Both the position numbers and the translations under genes were made by a program. The notes under the pieces are model-generated. The model was given only the letters and a program-made list of their open reading frames with translations, had not been told where the DNA came from and searched no databases. 64,000 nt of DNA, taken from positions 17,476 to 81,475 of the forward strand of contig NZ_QVQH01000021.1 in the NCBI RefSeq assembly GCF_003428645.1, written 5' to 3'. The DNA comes from Geodermatophilus marinus. Lineage in GTDB: Bacteria; Actinomycetota; Actinomycetes; Mycobacteriales; Geodermatophilaceae. Positions 1-8,394 of this stretch are shown one piece after another (position 1 is the stretch's first letter; every line of letters starts with the position of its first letter).

Positions 1-10
1 CTCGCCCGCC

Positions 11-42
11 GGGCCCCGCACCGCCGCCGCGGTGCGGGGCCC
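11..42. terminator. GC-rich hairpin, probable terminator of an upstream gene
   Basis: A perfect 13-bp inverted repeat (arms 11-23 and 30-42, arm sequence gggccccgcaccg) encloses a 6-base loop. No U-tract follows, as is common in high-GC actinobacteria. It lies at the window edge before the first gene, so it most likely ends a transcript entering from the left. Orientation cannot be decided. Confidence 0.5.
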
Positions 43-243
43 CCGCGTTCCCGCCCCCACCCGCCCGGAGGCGGCTCACCTGCGCGGAGGCACCGCACCC
101 GTGCGGAGCCGCCCAGGACACGATGCGGTCACGCCGGCGGGTGCGGTCGGCCGGCGTCCGTACCGTGTTCCACGGGCCGCGCGGAAGCGCGGTCACGGCG
201 GCCGGCGGTGGTCGCCGCCCGAGCGGTAAGCGTGGAGGACCGA

Positions 244-1230
244 GTGCGCCGGACCCTGATGACCCTCACCGTCGCCGGCAGCCTGCTGCTGGCCGGCTGC
301 GGGGGCGCGGACGAGGAGGCCCCCGAGGCCGGTGGCGGGGCACCGACCGAGGACTGCGGCGAGGTCGACGCGAGCATCCGCGTCGGGGCGATCCCGATCG
401 TCGACGTCGCCCCGCTGTACCTGGGCATCGAGCAGGGGATCTTCTCCGACGCCGGCCTGGAGGTGGAGGCGTTCCTGGCCCAGGGCGGGGCGGCGATCGT
501 GCCCGCGGTGGTCAACGGCGAGGCCCAGTTCGGGGTCTCCAACATCACCAGCCTGCTGCAGGCCGAGGGCCGCGGCGTCCCGCTGGCGCTGGTGGCGCCG
601 AACTCGGGGGCCAGCGGCAACGCCGAGGACGACTACGCGGCCGTCATCGTCGCCGGGGACAGCCCCTACCAGAGCGCCGCGGACCTCGACGGCACGCGGA
701 TCGGGATCAACTCGATCAACAACATCAGCGACACCGTGGTGCGGGAGAGCGTCCGGCAGGCCGGCGGTGATCCGGACTCGATCGAGTTCGTCGAGATCCC
801 CTTCCCGGACATGGTGTCCGCGGTCAGCTCCGGGCAGGTGGACGGCGTCTTCGCCGTCGAGCCGTTCGTCACCCTGGGCGAGCGGGCCGGGCTGCGCGCC
901 GTGTCGTTCCCGTACACCGAGACCGACGAGGACCTGCTCGTCGCCGGCTGGTTCACCTCGGACCAGTTCGTCCAGGAGGAGCCCTGCGTCGTGCAGGCCT
1001 TCACCGAGGCGATGGTCGAGGCCCAGCAGTACGCGCAGGACAACCCCGACGCCGTCCGCGAGGTGCTGGGCACCTACACCCAGATCCCGCCGGACGTCGC
1101 GCAGGAGCTGACCCTGCCGGCCTACCCGACCGAGATCAACCGGGAGTCGGTCGAGCTGCTGCTCGATCTCGGCGAGCAGGACGGCATCGTCGAGGGCGAG
1201 GTCGACCTCGACAACCTGATCGTCGAGTAG
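244..1230 (+). CDS. ABC transporter substrate-binding lipoprotein, NitT/TauT (SsuA/THI5-like) type
   Basis: Extracytoplasmic solute-binding lipoprotein, probably capturing a small organic or sulfur/nitrogen compound for an ABC importer. I chose the GTG at 244 because a ggagg ribosome site (234-238) lies 5 bases upstream and it puts a short basic N-terminus before the hydrophobic stretch; GTGs at 208 and 232 are possible but longer. The lipobox LLLAGC follows directly, so the mature protein would begin at a lipidated Cys. The body shows family features: a first strand IRVGAIPIVDVAPLYLGIE, a GIFSDAGLEVE segment, and VNGEAQFGVSN. About 328 residues is normal for the family. No permease or ATPase gene is adjacent, so the substrate is unknown. 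An inverted repeat follows the stop. Confidence 0.85.
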   Translation: MRRTLMTLTVAGSLLLAGCGGADEEAPEAGGGAPTEDCGEVDASIRVGAIPIVDVAPLYLGIEQGIFSDAGLEVEAFLAQGGAAIVPAVVNGEAQFGVSNITSLLQAEGRGVPLALVAPNSGASGNAEDDYAAVIVAGDSPYQSAADLDGTRIGINSINNISDTVVRESVRQAGGDPDSIEFVEIPFPDMVSAVSSGQVDGVFAVEPFVTLGERAGLRAVSFPYTETDEDLLVAGWFTSDQFVQEEPCVVQAFTEAMVEAQQYAQDNPDAVREVLGTYTQIPPDVAQELTLPAYPTEINRESVELLLDLGEQDGIVEGEVDLDNLIVE

Positions 1231-1237
1231 GAGCGTC

Positions 1238-1275
1238 GTCCGCCCCGCCCCGTGCAGGTCCGGGGCGGGGCGGAC
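1238..1275. terminator. Bidirectional hairpin terminator between convergent genes
   Basis: A perfect 15-bp inverted repeat (arms 1238-1252 and 1261-1275; arm gtccgccccgccccg) with an 8-base loop sits in the 50-bp gap between the binding-protein gene and the convergent peptidase gene. Its position and strength suit termination from both sides. There is no poly-U tract, so the mechanism is inferred. Confidence 0.7.
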
Positions 1276-1280
1276 GGCGG

Positions 1281-3371
1281 TCAGCCGGTCAGGCCGGTGT
1301 GCGCGGCCAGGAACGCCAGCTGGTCGGCGGCCAGGCCCACGGTCCGGCTGACCGCCCGGGCCCCGTGCCCGACCGAGGTCTCCCGGCGCAGCAGCACCGG
1401 CGCGTCGGAGGCGGTCGCGTGCTGCAGCGCGGCCGCCAGCTTCCGGGCGTGCAGCGGGTCGACCCGGGTGTCGGACTCGAAGGTCGTGAACAGCACCGCC
1501 GGGTAGGCGGTGCCCTCGACCACCCGGTGGTACGGCGAGTAGCCCAGCAGCCAGCCGAGCTCCTCCGGGTCGTCGGCGGTGCCGTACTCGTCGTTCCAGG
1601 TGCGGCCCAGGCCGAAGCGCTCGTAGCGGACCATGTCCAGCAGCGGTGCGCTGCAGACGACGGCGGCGGCGAGGTCGGGCCGCTGGGTGAGCGTGGCACC
1701 GACCAGCAGCCCGCCGTTCGACCCGCCCATCACCGCCAGCCGGCCGTGGGTGGTCCACCCCTCGGCGACCAGGTGCTCGCCGGCGGCGGCGAAGTCGTCG
1801 AAGACGTTCTGCTTGCGCTCGCGCATCCCGGCGCGGTGCCACTCCTCGCCGTGCTCGGACCCGCCGCGCAGGTTGGCCACCGCCCACACGCCGCCGGCGG
1901 CGACCCAGGCGAGGGCCTGCGCCGAGTAGGCGGGGGTGAGGGGGACGTTGAACCCGCCGTAGCCGTACAGGACCGTCGGCCGCGGGGTGCCGGGCCGGCC
2001 GGTCCCCGAGAGCACGAACAGGTGCACCGGGGTGCCGTCGGCCGAGGTCGCGTGGGTCTCGACGACCTGCACGGCCGGGACCTCGCCGGCGACCGGGGCC
2101 CGCTCGTCCGGGGCGAGGTCGGCCGGCCGGGCGGCGTCCCAGCGCAGCACCGACGGCGGGGTGGCGTGGTCGGTGAACCCGACCCAGGCCGTCGTCCCGC
2201 CCTCGGGCGGCGCGCTCACGCCGGAGACGCTGCCGGGCGGCAGCGCGGTCACCTCGGCGCGGCGGGCCGGGCCGTCCGGGGAGCCGGGGCCGGCCCACAC
2301 CGACAGCCGGTCGGTGGCGTCCACCGAGTGGACGGCGAGCACCAGCAGGCCGCCGTCCGGCCCGTCGACCAGCGCCACGTCGGAGAGGACGCCGTCCTCC
2401 TGCTGGGGGACGACGTCCCGCCAGGCGCCCGGCTCCCAGGTCGCCGGGTCGGCCGGGTCGGCCACGGCCAGCCGCCAGCGCGGGGTGCCGCGGTCGCTGA
2501 GCAGCCACAGCCGGCCGTCGCGGGCCACCCAGGCGGCGGTCTGCGCGTCGAGGCCGACCTGCAGGGGCTGCAGCGCGCCGTCCCCGCCGAGGTCGGCCAG
2601 CCACACGTCGTCGCGCGGGGCGGTGCCGGCCGAGGCCGAGACGACCAGCCAGCGGCCGTCGCGGCTGGTGCGCACGCCGTAGTAGTTGGTCGGGTCCAGC
2701 CCCTCCCCGTGCACCAGGACGTCCTCGGCGGGGTCGGTGCCGACGCGGTGGCGCCACACGCGGCGGTGGAACTGCTCCTCCCCGGCGGGCACCTGGTCGG
2801 GGGCCAGCCGCCGGACGTAGAAGAGCTCCTCGCCGCCGGGCAGCCACGCCACCGGGGAGTAGCGGCAGCGGTCGACCGGCCCGTCGAGCAGGTCGCCGGT
2901 GGCCACGTCCAGCACGTGCAGCCGGGACTCCTCGTCGCCGCCGGTGGAGAGCTGGTAGGCCAGCCGGTCGCCCTCCCAGGAGGGGGACCAGGCGTCGAGC
3001 GTCGTGGTCCCCTCCGGGTCCAGCGCCATCGGGTCGACCAGCACGCGGGTGCTGCCGTCGGCCTCGCGCACCCGCAGCACCGCGTGTTCCTGGCCGGGGT
3101 CGCGGCGGGTGGAGAAGGCCCGGCCGCCCCGGTGCACGGGCACGCCGACCGCGCCGGCGTGCACCAGCTCCTCGAGCCGGCGGGCGAACGCCGGGCGCAG
3201 CGGCAGCCCGGCCAGCGCCTCGGCGGTGAGCGCGTCCTGGGCCTCGGCCCAGGCGGCGGTCCGCGGGTCGGCGGGGTCCTCCAGCCAGCGGTAGGGGTCG
3301 GCGACGGGGTGGCCGTGCAGGTGCTCGACGAGGTCGAGCCGCGGGGCGTCGGGGTAGCGCACGGGAGGCAC
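1281..3371 (-). CDS. Prolyl oligopeptidase family serine peptidase (S9A)
   Basis: Serine peptidase of the prolyl oligopeptidase clan, which cleaves short peptides, often after Pro, in the cytoplasm. The 696 residues show the expected order: an N-terminal segment (YPDAPRLDLVEHLHGHPVADPYRWLED), a seven-bladed propeller region, and a C-terminal alpha/beta-hydrolase domain. The nucleophile is the Ser in MGGSNGG, the acid is in the TRVDPLHARK stretch, and the His is in SVGHGAR near the C-terminus. The oxyanion-region YGYGGF motif is also present. Length matches S9A enzymes (about 690-720). It has no signal peptide. It is convergent with the lipoprotein gene and shares its terminator. The exact bond specificity (prolyl peptidase versus oligopeptidase B) cannot be read from this. 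Confidence 0.9.
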   Translation of the reverse strand: MPPVRYPDAPRLDLVEHLHGHPVADPYRWLEDPADPRTAAWAEAQDALTAEALAGLPLRPAFARRLEELVHAGAVGVPVHRGGRAFSTRRDPGQEHAVLRVREADGSTRVLVDPMALDPEGTTTLDAWSPSWEGDRLAYQLSTGGDEESRLHVLDVATGDLLDGPVDRCRYSPVAWLPGGEELFYVRRLAPDQVPAGEEQFHRRVWRHRVGTDPAEDVLVHGEGLDPTNYYGVRTSRDGRWLVVSASAGTAPRDDVWLADLGGDGALQPLQVGLDAQTAAWVARDGRLWLLSDRGTPRWRLAVADPADPATWEPGAWRDVVPQQEDGVLSDVALVDGPDGGLLVLAVHSVDATDRLSVWAGPGSPDGPARRAEVTALPPGSVSGVSAPPEGGTTAWVGFTDHATPPSVLRWDAARPADLAPDERAPVAGEVPAVQVVETHATSADGTPVHLFVLSGTGRPGTPRPTVLYGYGGFNVPLTPAYSAQALAWVAAGGVWAVANLRGGSEHGEEWHRAGMRERKQNVFDDFAAAGEHLVAEGWTTHGRLAVMGGSNGGLLVGATLTQRPDLAAAVVCSAPLLDMVRYERFGLGRTWNDEYGTADDPEELGWLLGYSPYHRVVEGTAYPAVLFTTFESDTRVDPLHARKLAAALQHATASDAPVLLRRETSVGHGARAVSRTVGLAADQLAFLAAHTGLTG

Positions 3372-3498
3372 GGTAGCGACGGCCGCGTGCCCGGTCGGGA
3401 CCGCACGCGAGCGCGCGCACGCACTCGCAGGTCAGAATGGGGGCGCCCGTGGGCCGCACTGCACCCGGCGCGCGGTCGGCGGGCACCGGAGGTGCTCC

Positions 3499-4104
3499 GT
3501 GCCGCGATCCCACCCGGGGTCGCCCGCAGGCCATCCAGGTCCGCGGCGCGACTCCCCACCCCGGCCCCGCACGCCTGTCCCGGCGCGGGCCACGACGGCA
3601 GCCACGCTGCTGCTCAACGCCACGTACGAGCCGTTGTGCGTGGTCTCCAGCCGGCGCGCGATCGTGCTGGTGCTGACCGAGAAGGCGGTGTCGGTCGACT
3701 CGGCCGCCGACGTGGTGCACGCCGAGACGGTGGCGCTGCCCGTCCCCGTCGTCGTCCGGCTCACCCGCTACGTGCGGGTGCCCTACACCGCCCAGGTGCC
3801 GCTGTCCCGGCGGGCGGTCTTCGCCCGCGACGGGTCCTCGTGCGTCTACTGCGGGGGGTCGGCGACCAGCATCGACCACGTCGTGCCGCGCAGCCGCGGG
3901 GGCACCCACACCTGGGACAACGTCGTGGCGGCCTGCCGGCGGTGCAACCACGCGAAGGCCGACCGCTCGCTGGCCGAGATGGGCTGGGAGCTGCCGCACC
4001 CGCCGCGGACCCCCAGCGGGGCGGCGTGGCGGCTGCTCGGTGCGCGCACGGTGGACCCCCGCTGGCGCGAGTGGCTGGGCGTGCCGGAGAGCGTGTCGGC
4101 GTGA
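3499..4104 (+). CDS. HNH endonuclease family protein
   Basis: Small HNH-fold protein of the widespread actinobacterial type (Rv2469c-like) whose biological target is not established. The conserved core starts near residue 35 with LLLNATYEPL and ends with the nuclease module: a CVYCG knuckle, the IDHVVPRSRGG stretch holding the first catalytic His, then the DNVVAACRRCNHAKAD segment with the second Cys pair and HNH residues. The first 30 or so residues are Pro/Arg-rich and may not be translated, since the usual family members are nearer 170 residues; the GTG at 3499 is therefore uncertain. Its stop overlaps the next gene start by 4 bases (GTGA), so the two are probably translated together. Confidence 0.85.
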   Translation: MPRSHPGSPAGHPGPRRDSPPRPRTPVPARATTAATLLLNATYEPLCVVSSRRAIVLVLTEKAVSVDSAADVVHAETVALPVPVVVRLTRYVRVPYTAQVPLSRRAVFARDGSSCVYCGGSATSIDHVVPRSRGGTHTWDNVVAACRRCNHAKADRSLAEMGWELPHPPRTPSGAAWRLLGARTVDPRWREWLGVPESVSA

Positions 4105-4961
4105 CGTCGCCAGGGACGGCGCGGCGGCTGTGGGCGCTGGGCGAGCCGTACCACGCGCTCACCTACTTCGCCGACGAGTGCCGGGCGGCCGGTGCCGACG
4201 CCGGCCTGCAGGGCTTCTGGCAGACCTACTTCGGGCTGCGGGCCGCGCCCCTGGGCCCGGCCGGTCCCGAACTGGTCACCGCGGTGTTCTACAACTTCGC
4301 GCCGGGCTTCGTCGCCCGGCGGGTGCCGGCGGTCTGGTCGGCGGTGACGCCCGCGGCGGCGCTGGAGGCCCGGCTGGCGGGGGTCGACGGCGCCGTCCGG
4401 CGGGTGCTCGGGGAGTGGGCCGGCTCGCAGGAGGCGGGGGAGGCCGCCCGGCTGCTGGGCGAGGCCGCCGCGGCGGTCGACCTGCCCGGCCGGCCGATGG
4501 CGGCGGCCAACGCGGGGCTGCCGGTGCCCGCGGAGCCGCACCTGGCGGTGTGGCAGGCGCTCACCACGCTGCGCGAGCACCGCGGGGACGGCCACAACGC
4601 CGCGCTGCTCCAGCGCGGCATCCCCGGGGTCGGCGGGCACGTGCTGGCCGCGGCCGCCGGCCGCACCGACCGGGAGTGGCTGCAGCGCGCCCGCGGGTGG
4701 GACGACGCGGCCTGGGACGTCGCCGCCGCGGACCTCGCGGCGCGCGGCTGGCTGGCCGACGGCGAGCTGTCCGCGGAGGGCGCGGCGATCGTGGCCGCGG
4801 TGGAGGCCGACACCGACCGCCTGGCGCTGGGCCCGTGGCAGGCGCTCGGCGACGCGGGGTGCGACCGGCTGGCCGAGCTGCTGGCGCCGGTGCGCCTGGC
4901 CGTGGTGACCGCCGGGCTGTGGCCCGACCGCAACCCGATCGGCGTCCCCGACCCCGTCTGA
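4101..4961 (+). CDS. SCO6745-type helix-turn-helix/SalK-like protein
   Basis: About 286 residues, no signal peptide or membrane segment. The N-terminal pattern (ARRLWALGEPYHALTYFADECRAA) and the layout of two helical halves followed by a winged-helix-like C-terminus with ARGWLADGELSAEGAAI match a family found throughout actinomycetes and named after S. coelicolor SCO6745, loosely related to MarR regulators and to SalK. Function is not established. The start is the GTG at 4101, which overlaps the stop of the HNH gene by 4 bases. The family assignment is from memory of conserved patterns rather than alignment. Confidence 0.65.
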   Translation: MTSPGTARRLWALGEPYHALTYFADECRAAGADAGLQGFWQTYFGLRAAPLGPAGPELVTAVFYNFAPGFVARRVPAVWSAVTPAAALEARLAGVDGAVRRVLGEWAGSQEAGEAARLLGEAAAAVDLPGRPMAAANAGLPVPAEPHLAVWQALTTLREHRGDGHNAALLQRGIPGVGGHVLAAAAGRTDREWLQRARGWDDAAWDVAAADLAARGWLADGELSAEGAAIVAAVEADTDRLALGPWQALGDAGCDRLAELLAPVRLAVVTAGLWPDRNPIGVPDPV

Positions 4962-5210
4962 CCGCGGCGAGGCGGCGGCACCCGGTCGTCGTCACCCGGT
5001 GGGCGACTGTTCCTCATGGATCGCCCGCTGTCATGGCAGGTCCTGCCGAGGGGTCGGGTGACGACTCGCCGACGGCTTGTTGCGGTGCCATGACGGGATC
5101 ACCCACAGGGCTGGCCGCCCTGTCGTTTCCTGCTGACAGCGCTGCGTGACCGTTAGGTTCCGGATCGTCGGTGCACGGGGTGCCGACCACCGGGAAGGGA
5201 AGTCCGCAGC

Positions 5211-6284
5211 ATGTCCGTCCGCCCGCCCCTTCGTCGACCTGCCGCCCGGCGCATCGGCGCCCGCGTCTCCCTGGTGGGTCTGGTCGCCCTGGTCTCGAGC
5301 GGTCTCGGGGTGGCGGCCGCGTCGGCCGCCCCGGCGGACGCCGTGGTGTGGGGCGGGCCCGGTCTCATCGGGCTGTCGGCCACCGAGAACGTGGGGCCCG
5401 TCGACCTGACCATGTCGGGAGGGGAGCCCACCCGCACTCCCGCGCCGGTGGCCTGGGGAGGAGCGGTGACCCTCGAACTGCCGGACGTGGTGGACGGAGC
5501 GGCCACCGAGGCGCGGCTCGTCCTGACCTCCTCCCCGGGCGCGGACGCCACCCGGGTGTACTCCAGCCTCAGCACCGACCCGGCGGAGCAGATCGCGCTC
5601 ACCGACCTCGGCGGCGGTAGCTACCGCGTCGACCTCCCGGCCGACGACGGGGTCAACGGGCCGATCGGGCTGCTCTCGCTCAAGCCGATCGACTCCTCCC
5701 ACGACGTCGTCGTCAGCGCTGGTGCCGGCTTCGGCCTCGACACGTTCGGGTACTGGCTCGACCTCTCCGCAGGTGGGCCGGCCGCGGTCACGCTGTCGCC
5801 GCAGGCCACGCTGAACGCCTGGCTCGACGGTCCCTCCCTCCGTGCCGGCGAGAGCCTCGACGTGACGATCCCCGCCGGGTCGTGGCTGGACACCCACGGC
5901 TTCCCCGGCATGGGAGTCCCCACCGCCGCCCTGGCCGCGGCCGAGCACGACCTCCGGACGGGCCCGGCGGTGCCCGTCACGCCTGCCGTGTCGGCCGACG
6001 GCCGGACCGCTACCGTCACGGTCCCGGCCGGGACCACCGCGGGCTCCTACCTCCTCGTCATCGCCGTGGGCGAGGCCACGGACGAGGTGATCGCGCGGGC
6101 CGTGGTCCGCCTCGAGGTCTCGCAGGCCCTCAACACCGGCCTGCGGTCGGACACCGGATGGGTCGAGGAGGCCCCGGCCGGCGCCGGGACGTCCCCGCTG
6201 GTGCCGCTCGGCGCCGGGATGGTGCTGACCGCCGGGACCGTCGCCGTGCTGGTGCTCCGGCGCCGGGCGGGCACCCGGTCCTGA
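5211..6284 (+). CDS. Secreted, C-terminally anchored surface protein next to a sortase
   Basis: The protein (357 residues) begins with a basic stretch and a hydrophobic signal (VSLVGLVALVSSGLGVAAAS, ending near ASAAPA). A mostly beta extracellular body follows, then a Pro/Gly/Ala linker and a C-terminal membrane segment (LVPLGAGMVLTAGTVAVLVL) ending RRRAGTRS. That signal-body-TM-Arg tail layout is what sortase substrates have, but I see no LPXTG or LAXTG pentapeptide before the TM segment; the nearest stretch is AGAGTSPLVPLG. The start ATG at 5211 has a purine-rich site (gggaaggga) about 12 bases upstream. The sortase gene begins 1 base after this stop, so the two are one transcription unit. 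Function unknown. Confidence 0.75.
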   Translation: MSVRPPLRRPAARRIGARVSLVGLVALVSSGLGVAAASAAPADAVVWGGPGLIGLSATENVGPVDLTMSGGEPTRTPAPVAWGGAVTLELPDVVDGAATEARLVLTSSPGADATRVYSSLSTDPAEQIALTDLGGGSYRVDLPADDGVNGPIGLLSLKPIDSSHDVVVSAGAGFGLDTFGYWLDLSAGGPAAVTLSPQATLNAWLDGPSLRAGESLDVTIPAGSWLDTHGFPGMGVPTAALAAAEHDLRTGPAVPVTPAVSADGRTATVTVPAGTTAGSYLLVIAVGEATDEVIARAVVRLEVSQALNTGLRSDTGWVEEAPAGAGTSPLVPLGAGMVLTAGTVAVLVLRRRAGTRS

Positions 6285-6285
6285 C

Positions 6286-6975
6286 GTGCGCCGCCCGACC
6301 CGGCCGACCCGCCGCGCGGCGGCCCTCACGGGGGCCGCCGCGCTCGGCGTGGCCGGCGTGCTGCTGCTGGTCCTCGGCCTGACGGCAGGCGGCCCTCTCG
6401 CCCCGACGCGGGCCGGGGAAACGGTGGCCGCGCCGGCCGTCCCGTCGACCCCGGTGCCGCCCGCGTCGTCGCCGACCCCCGCGCCGGCGCCGTCCTCCCT
6501 CCCGACCGCCCGCCACACGCCGTCGTCCGCCGTGCGACTGGTCGTCCCGTCGGTGGGCCTGGACCTGCCGCTGCTCGGGCTCACCCCGCGCCGCGGCGTG
6601 ATCGACCCGCCGCTGCTCACCGCCGGCTACTGGCTCGAGCCGTACGGCGCGCCGGTCGGGGCCGCCGAGCGGGCGACCAACACCCTGTACGTCGCGGCGC
6701 ACTCGGCGGGGCGCGGGGACGACGGCTTCGACCCGCTGCTGACGCCGGATCACCGGGGTGCCGCGGTGGGACCGGGCGACGTGGTCGAGGTGCGCACGCC
6801 GGAGGGCACGGTCAGCTACACCGTCACCGGCACCCAGCGGGTCGCGAAGGGCGCCCTGCCCGACGCCGCCGGCGTGTGGGAGAGCTCCCCGGGCCGGCTC
6901 GTGCTGATCACCTGCTTCCAGCGCGCCGACGGTCGCGAGGCCACCGAGAACCTGGTGGTCGTCGCCGAGGCGTGA
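6286..6975 (+). CDS. Class F-type sortase
   Basis: Membrane-anchored transpeptidase that attaches or processes surface proteins. The N-terminal hydrophobic segment (ALTGAAALGVAGVLLLVLGL) serves as a signal anchor, followed by a Pro/Ala/Ser/Thr linker to about residue 80. The catalytic core then begins with PSSAVRLVVPSVGLDLPLLG. The His is in LYVAAHSAG, and the Cys is in LVLITCF with the Arg following in GREATENLVVV. About 230 residues with a short LITC signature fits the class E/F group of high-GC Gram-positives. The GTG start at 6286 lies 1 base beyond the surface protein stop, indicating translational coupling and suggesting that protein is its partner. Confidence 0.85.
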   Translation: MRRPTRPTRRAAALTGAAALGVAGVLLLVLGLTAGGPLAPTRAGETVAAPAVPSTPVPPASSPTPAPAPSSLPTARHTPSSAVRLVVPSVGLDLPLLGLTPRRGVIDPPLLTAGYWLEPYGAPVGAAERATNTLYVAAHSAGRGDDGFDPLLTPDHRGAAVGPGDVVEVRTPEGTVSYTVTGTQRVAKGALPDAAGVWESSPGRLVLITCFQRADGREATENLVVVAEA

Positions 6976-7029
6976 CGCCCGCCGACCGCGCCAACCCCGT
7001 AGCCCCGCCGATGATCAGGTGACCTGGTC

Positions 7030-7075
7030 GTTGCCGGTCCTGGCTCACCACCGGTGGTGAGCCAGGACCGGCAAC
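7030..7075. repeat. 46-bp perfect palindrome
   Basis: Positions 7030-7052 (gttgccggtcctggctcacc plus acc) are exactly reverse-complementary to 7053-7075, with no loop base. Outside it, gatcaggtgacc and gatctgacctgatc form a further imperfect shell (about 7014-7090). It lies between the sortase stop and the convergent kynureninase stop, where a bidirectional terminator would sit. A perfect 46-bp loopless palindrome is longer than a terminator needs, so a mobile or REP-like intergenic element is also possible. Confidence 0.8.
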
Positions 7076-7117
7076 GGTGATCTGACCTGATCGTCGTCGG
7101 GGGGCGCCGCCGCGAGG

Positions 7118-8374
7118 TCAGGTGACCCGGGAGCGCTCGGTCGGGTAGCTCTCGTGGGCGCCGGTGGCGAGCACCTCGCGCAGGCGGTCCACCGCGTCCC
7201 ACACGTCGACGAAGCGGGTGTAGAGCGGTGCCGGGCCCAGGCGCACGCGGTCCGGCGTCCGGAAGTCCGGCACCACGCCGCGGTCGACCAGCGCCTGCGT
7301 CAGCTGCCAGGCCTGCGGGTGGGCCAGCGTGACGTGCCCGCCGCGGCGGGCGGGGTCCCGGGGGGAGGCCACCGCGACGCCGTGCGGGGCCAGCCAGGCG
7401 TCGGCCAGCGCGATCGCCAGCTCGCCGAGCTTCCGGCCCTTGGCGGCCAGCCGGTCCACCCCGGCCTCGGCCACCAGGCGGACCCCGACCTCGACCGGGG
7501 CCAGGCCGAGCACCGGCGGGGTGCCCACGGCGAAGCGCTCGATCCCCGGCACCGGGTCGTAGGCCGGGCCCATCGCGAACTGGTCGCGCTGGCCGAACCA
7601 GCCCCAGATGGGCTGGCGCAGCGACTCCTGCAGCTCGCGCCGCACGTAGAGGAAGGCCGGCGCCCCGGGCCCGCCGTTGAGGTACTTGTACGAGCAGCCG
7701 ACGGCCAGGTCGGCGCCGGCGGCGGCGAGCTCCACCGGCACCGCGCCGGCGGCGTGCGAGAGGTCCCAGACCACCAGCGCCCCGGCGTCCCGCGCCGTCC
7801 GCGTCACCGCCGCGAGGTCGACCAGGGCGCCCGAGCGGTAGGCCACCGCGGAGAGGACGACGGCGGCCACCCGCTCGTCCAGCGCGGCGGCCAGCACCGC
7901 CGGGTCCAGCCCCTCGTCGATGTCGGCCGGCACCTCCCGCACGGTCATCCCGCGGGCCGCCGCCACCCCGGCCACCACGTACCGGTCGGTGGGGAAGTCG
8001 TCGGCGCAGCACACGAGCACGTCCCGGCCGGGCCGGGCGTCGGCGGCGGCCACGAGCAGCTTGTACAGGTCCACCGTGGTCGAGTCGCCGACCAGCACCT
8101 CGCCGGGCCGGGCGCCGAGCACGCCCTCGGCCAGCAGGTCGCCGATCCGGGTGGCCGCGCCGATCCACGACGACCACGAGCCGATCAGCCCGCGGGCCCA
8201 CTCCTCCTCGACGACCCGGGCCAGCGCGGCCGGCGTCTCGCGGGGCATCCGGCCGAGGGAGTTGCCGTCGAGGTACAGCACGCCGTCCTCGCCGGCGCCG
8301 GCGAAGCGCGCGCGGAAGCCGGCCAGCGGGTCGGCGTCGTCGAGGGCCGCGGCGGCGGCGCGGGTGAGGTCCAC
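7118..8374 (-). CDS. kynU: Kynureninase
   Basis: PLP enzyme that hydrolyses L-kynurenine (or 3-hydroxykynurenine) to anthranilate (or 3-hydroxyanthranilate) plus alanine in tryptophan catabolism. The cofactor lysine is in GCSYKYLNGGPG, and upstream VVWDLSHAAGAVPVEL contains the Asp that contacts the PLP ring. The N-terminal YLDGNSLGR segment and the late RLGPAPLYTRFVDVWDAVDRL segment are typical. I chose the GTG at 8374, giving 418 residues, as the family start pattern DLTRAAAAALDDADPL follows directly. An MFS transporter gene starts upstream on the same strand and ends 20 bases before it. No other kyn gene is here, though a cyclase-family protein at 43.7 kb belongs to the superfamily of KynB. 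Confidence 0.93.
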   Translation of the reverse strand: MDLTRAAAAALDDADPLAGFRARFAGAGEDGVLYLDGNSLGRMPRETPAALARVVEEEWARGLIGSWSSWIGAATRIGDLLAEGVLGARPGEVLVGDSTTVDLYKLLVAAADARPGRDVLVCCADDFPTDRYVVAGVAAARGMTVREVPADIDEGLDPAVLAAALDERVAAVVLSAVAYRSGALVDLAAVTRTARDAGALVVWDLSHAAGAVPVELAAAGADLAVGCSYKYLNGGPGAPAFLYVRRELQESLRQPIWGWFGQRDQFAMGPAYDPVPGIERFAVGTPPVLGLAPVEVGVRLVAEAGVDRLAAKGRKLGELAIALADAWLAPHGVAVASPRDPARRGGHVTLAHPQAWQLTQALVDRGVVPDFRTPDRVRLGPAPLYTRFVDVWDAVDRLREVLATGAHESYPTERSRVT

Positions 8375-8394
8375 GCCGTCGTGTCTACCGGGTT

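Noticed and set aside
193..3999. A 1268-codon open frame on the minus strand and similarly long antisense frames (1299-4961 plus, 28848-32204 minus, 45089-47545 minus).
   Set aside because: They are Arg/Pro/Gly/His-rich shadows of real genes in very GC-rich DNA, with no recognisable domains; the true genes lie in other frames with proper motifs.
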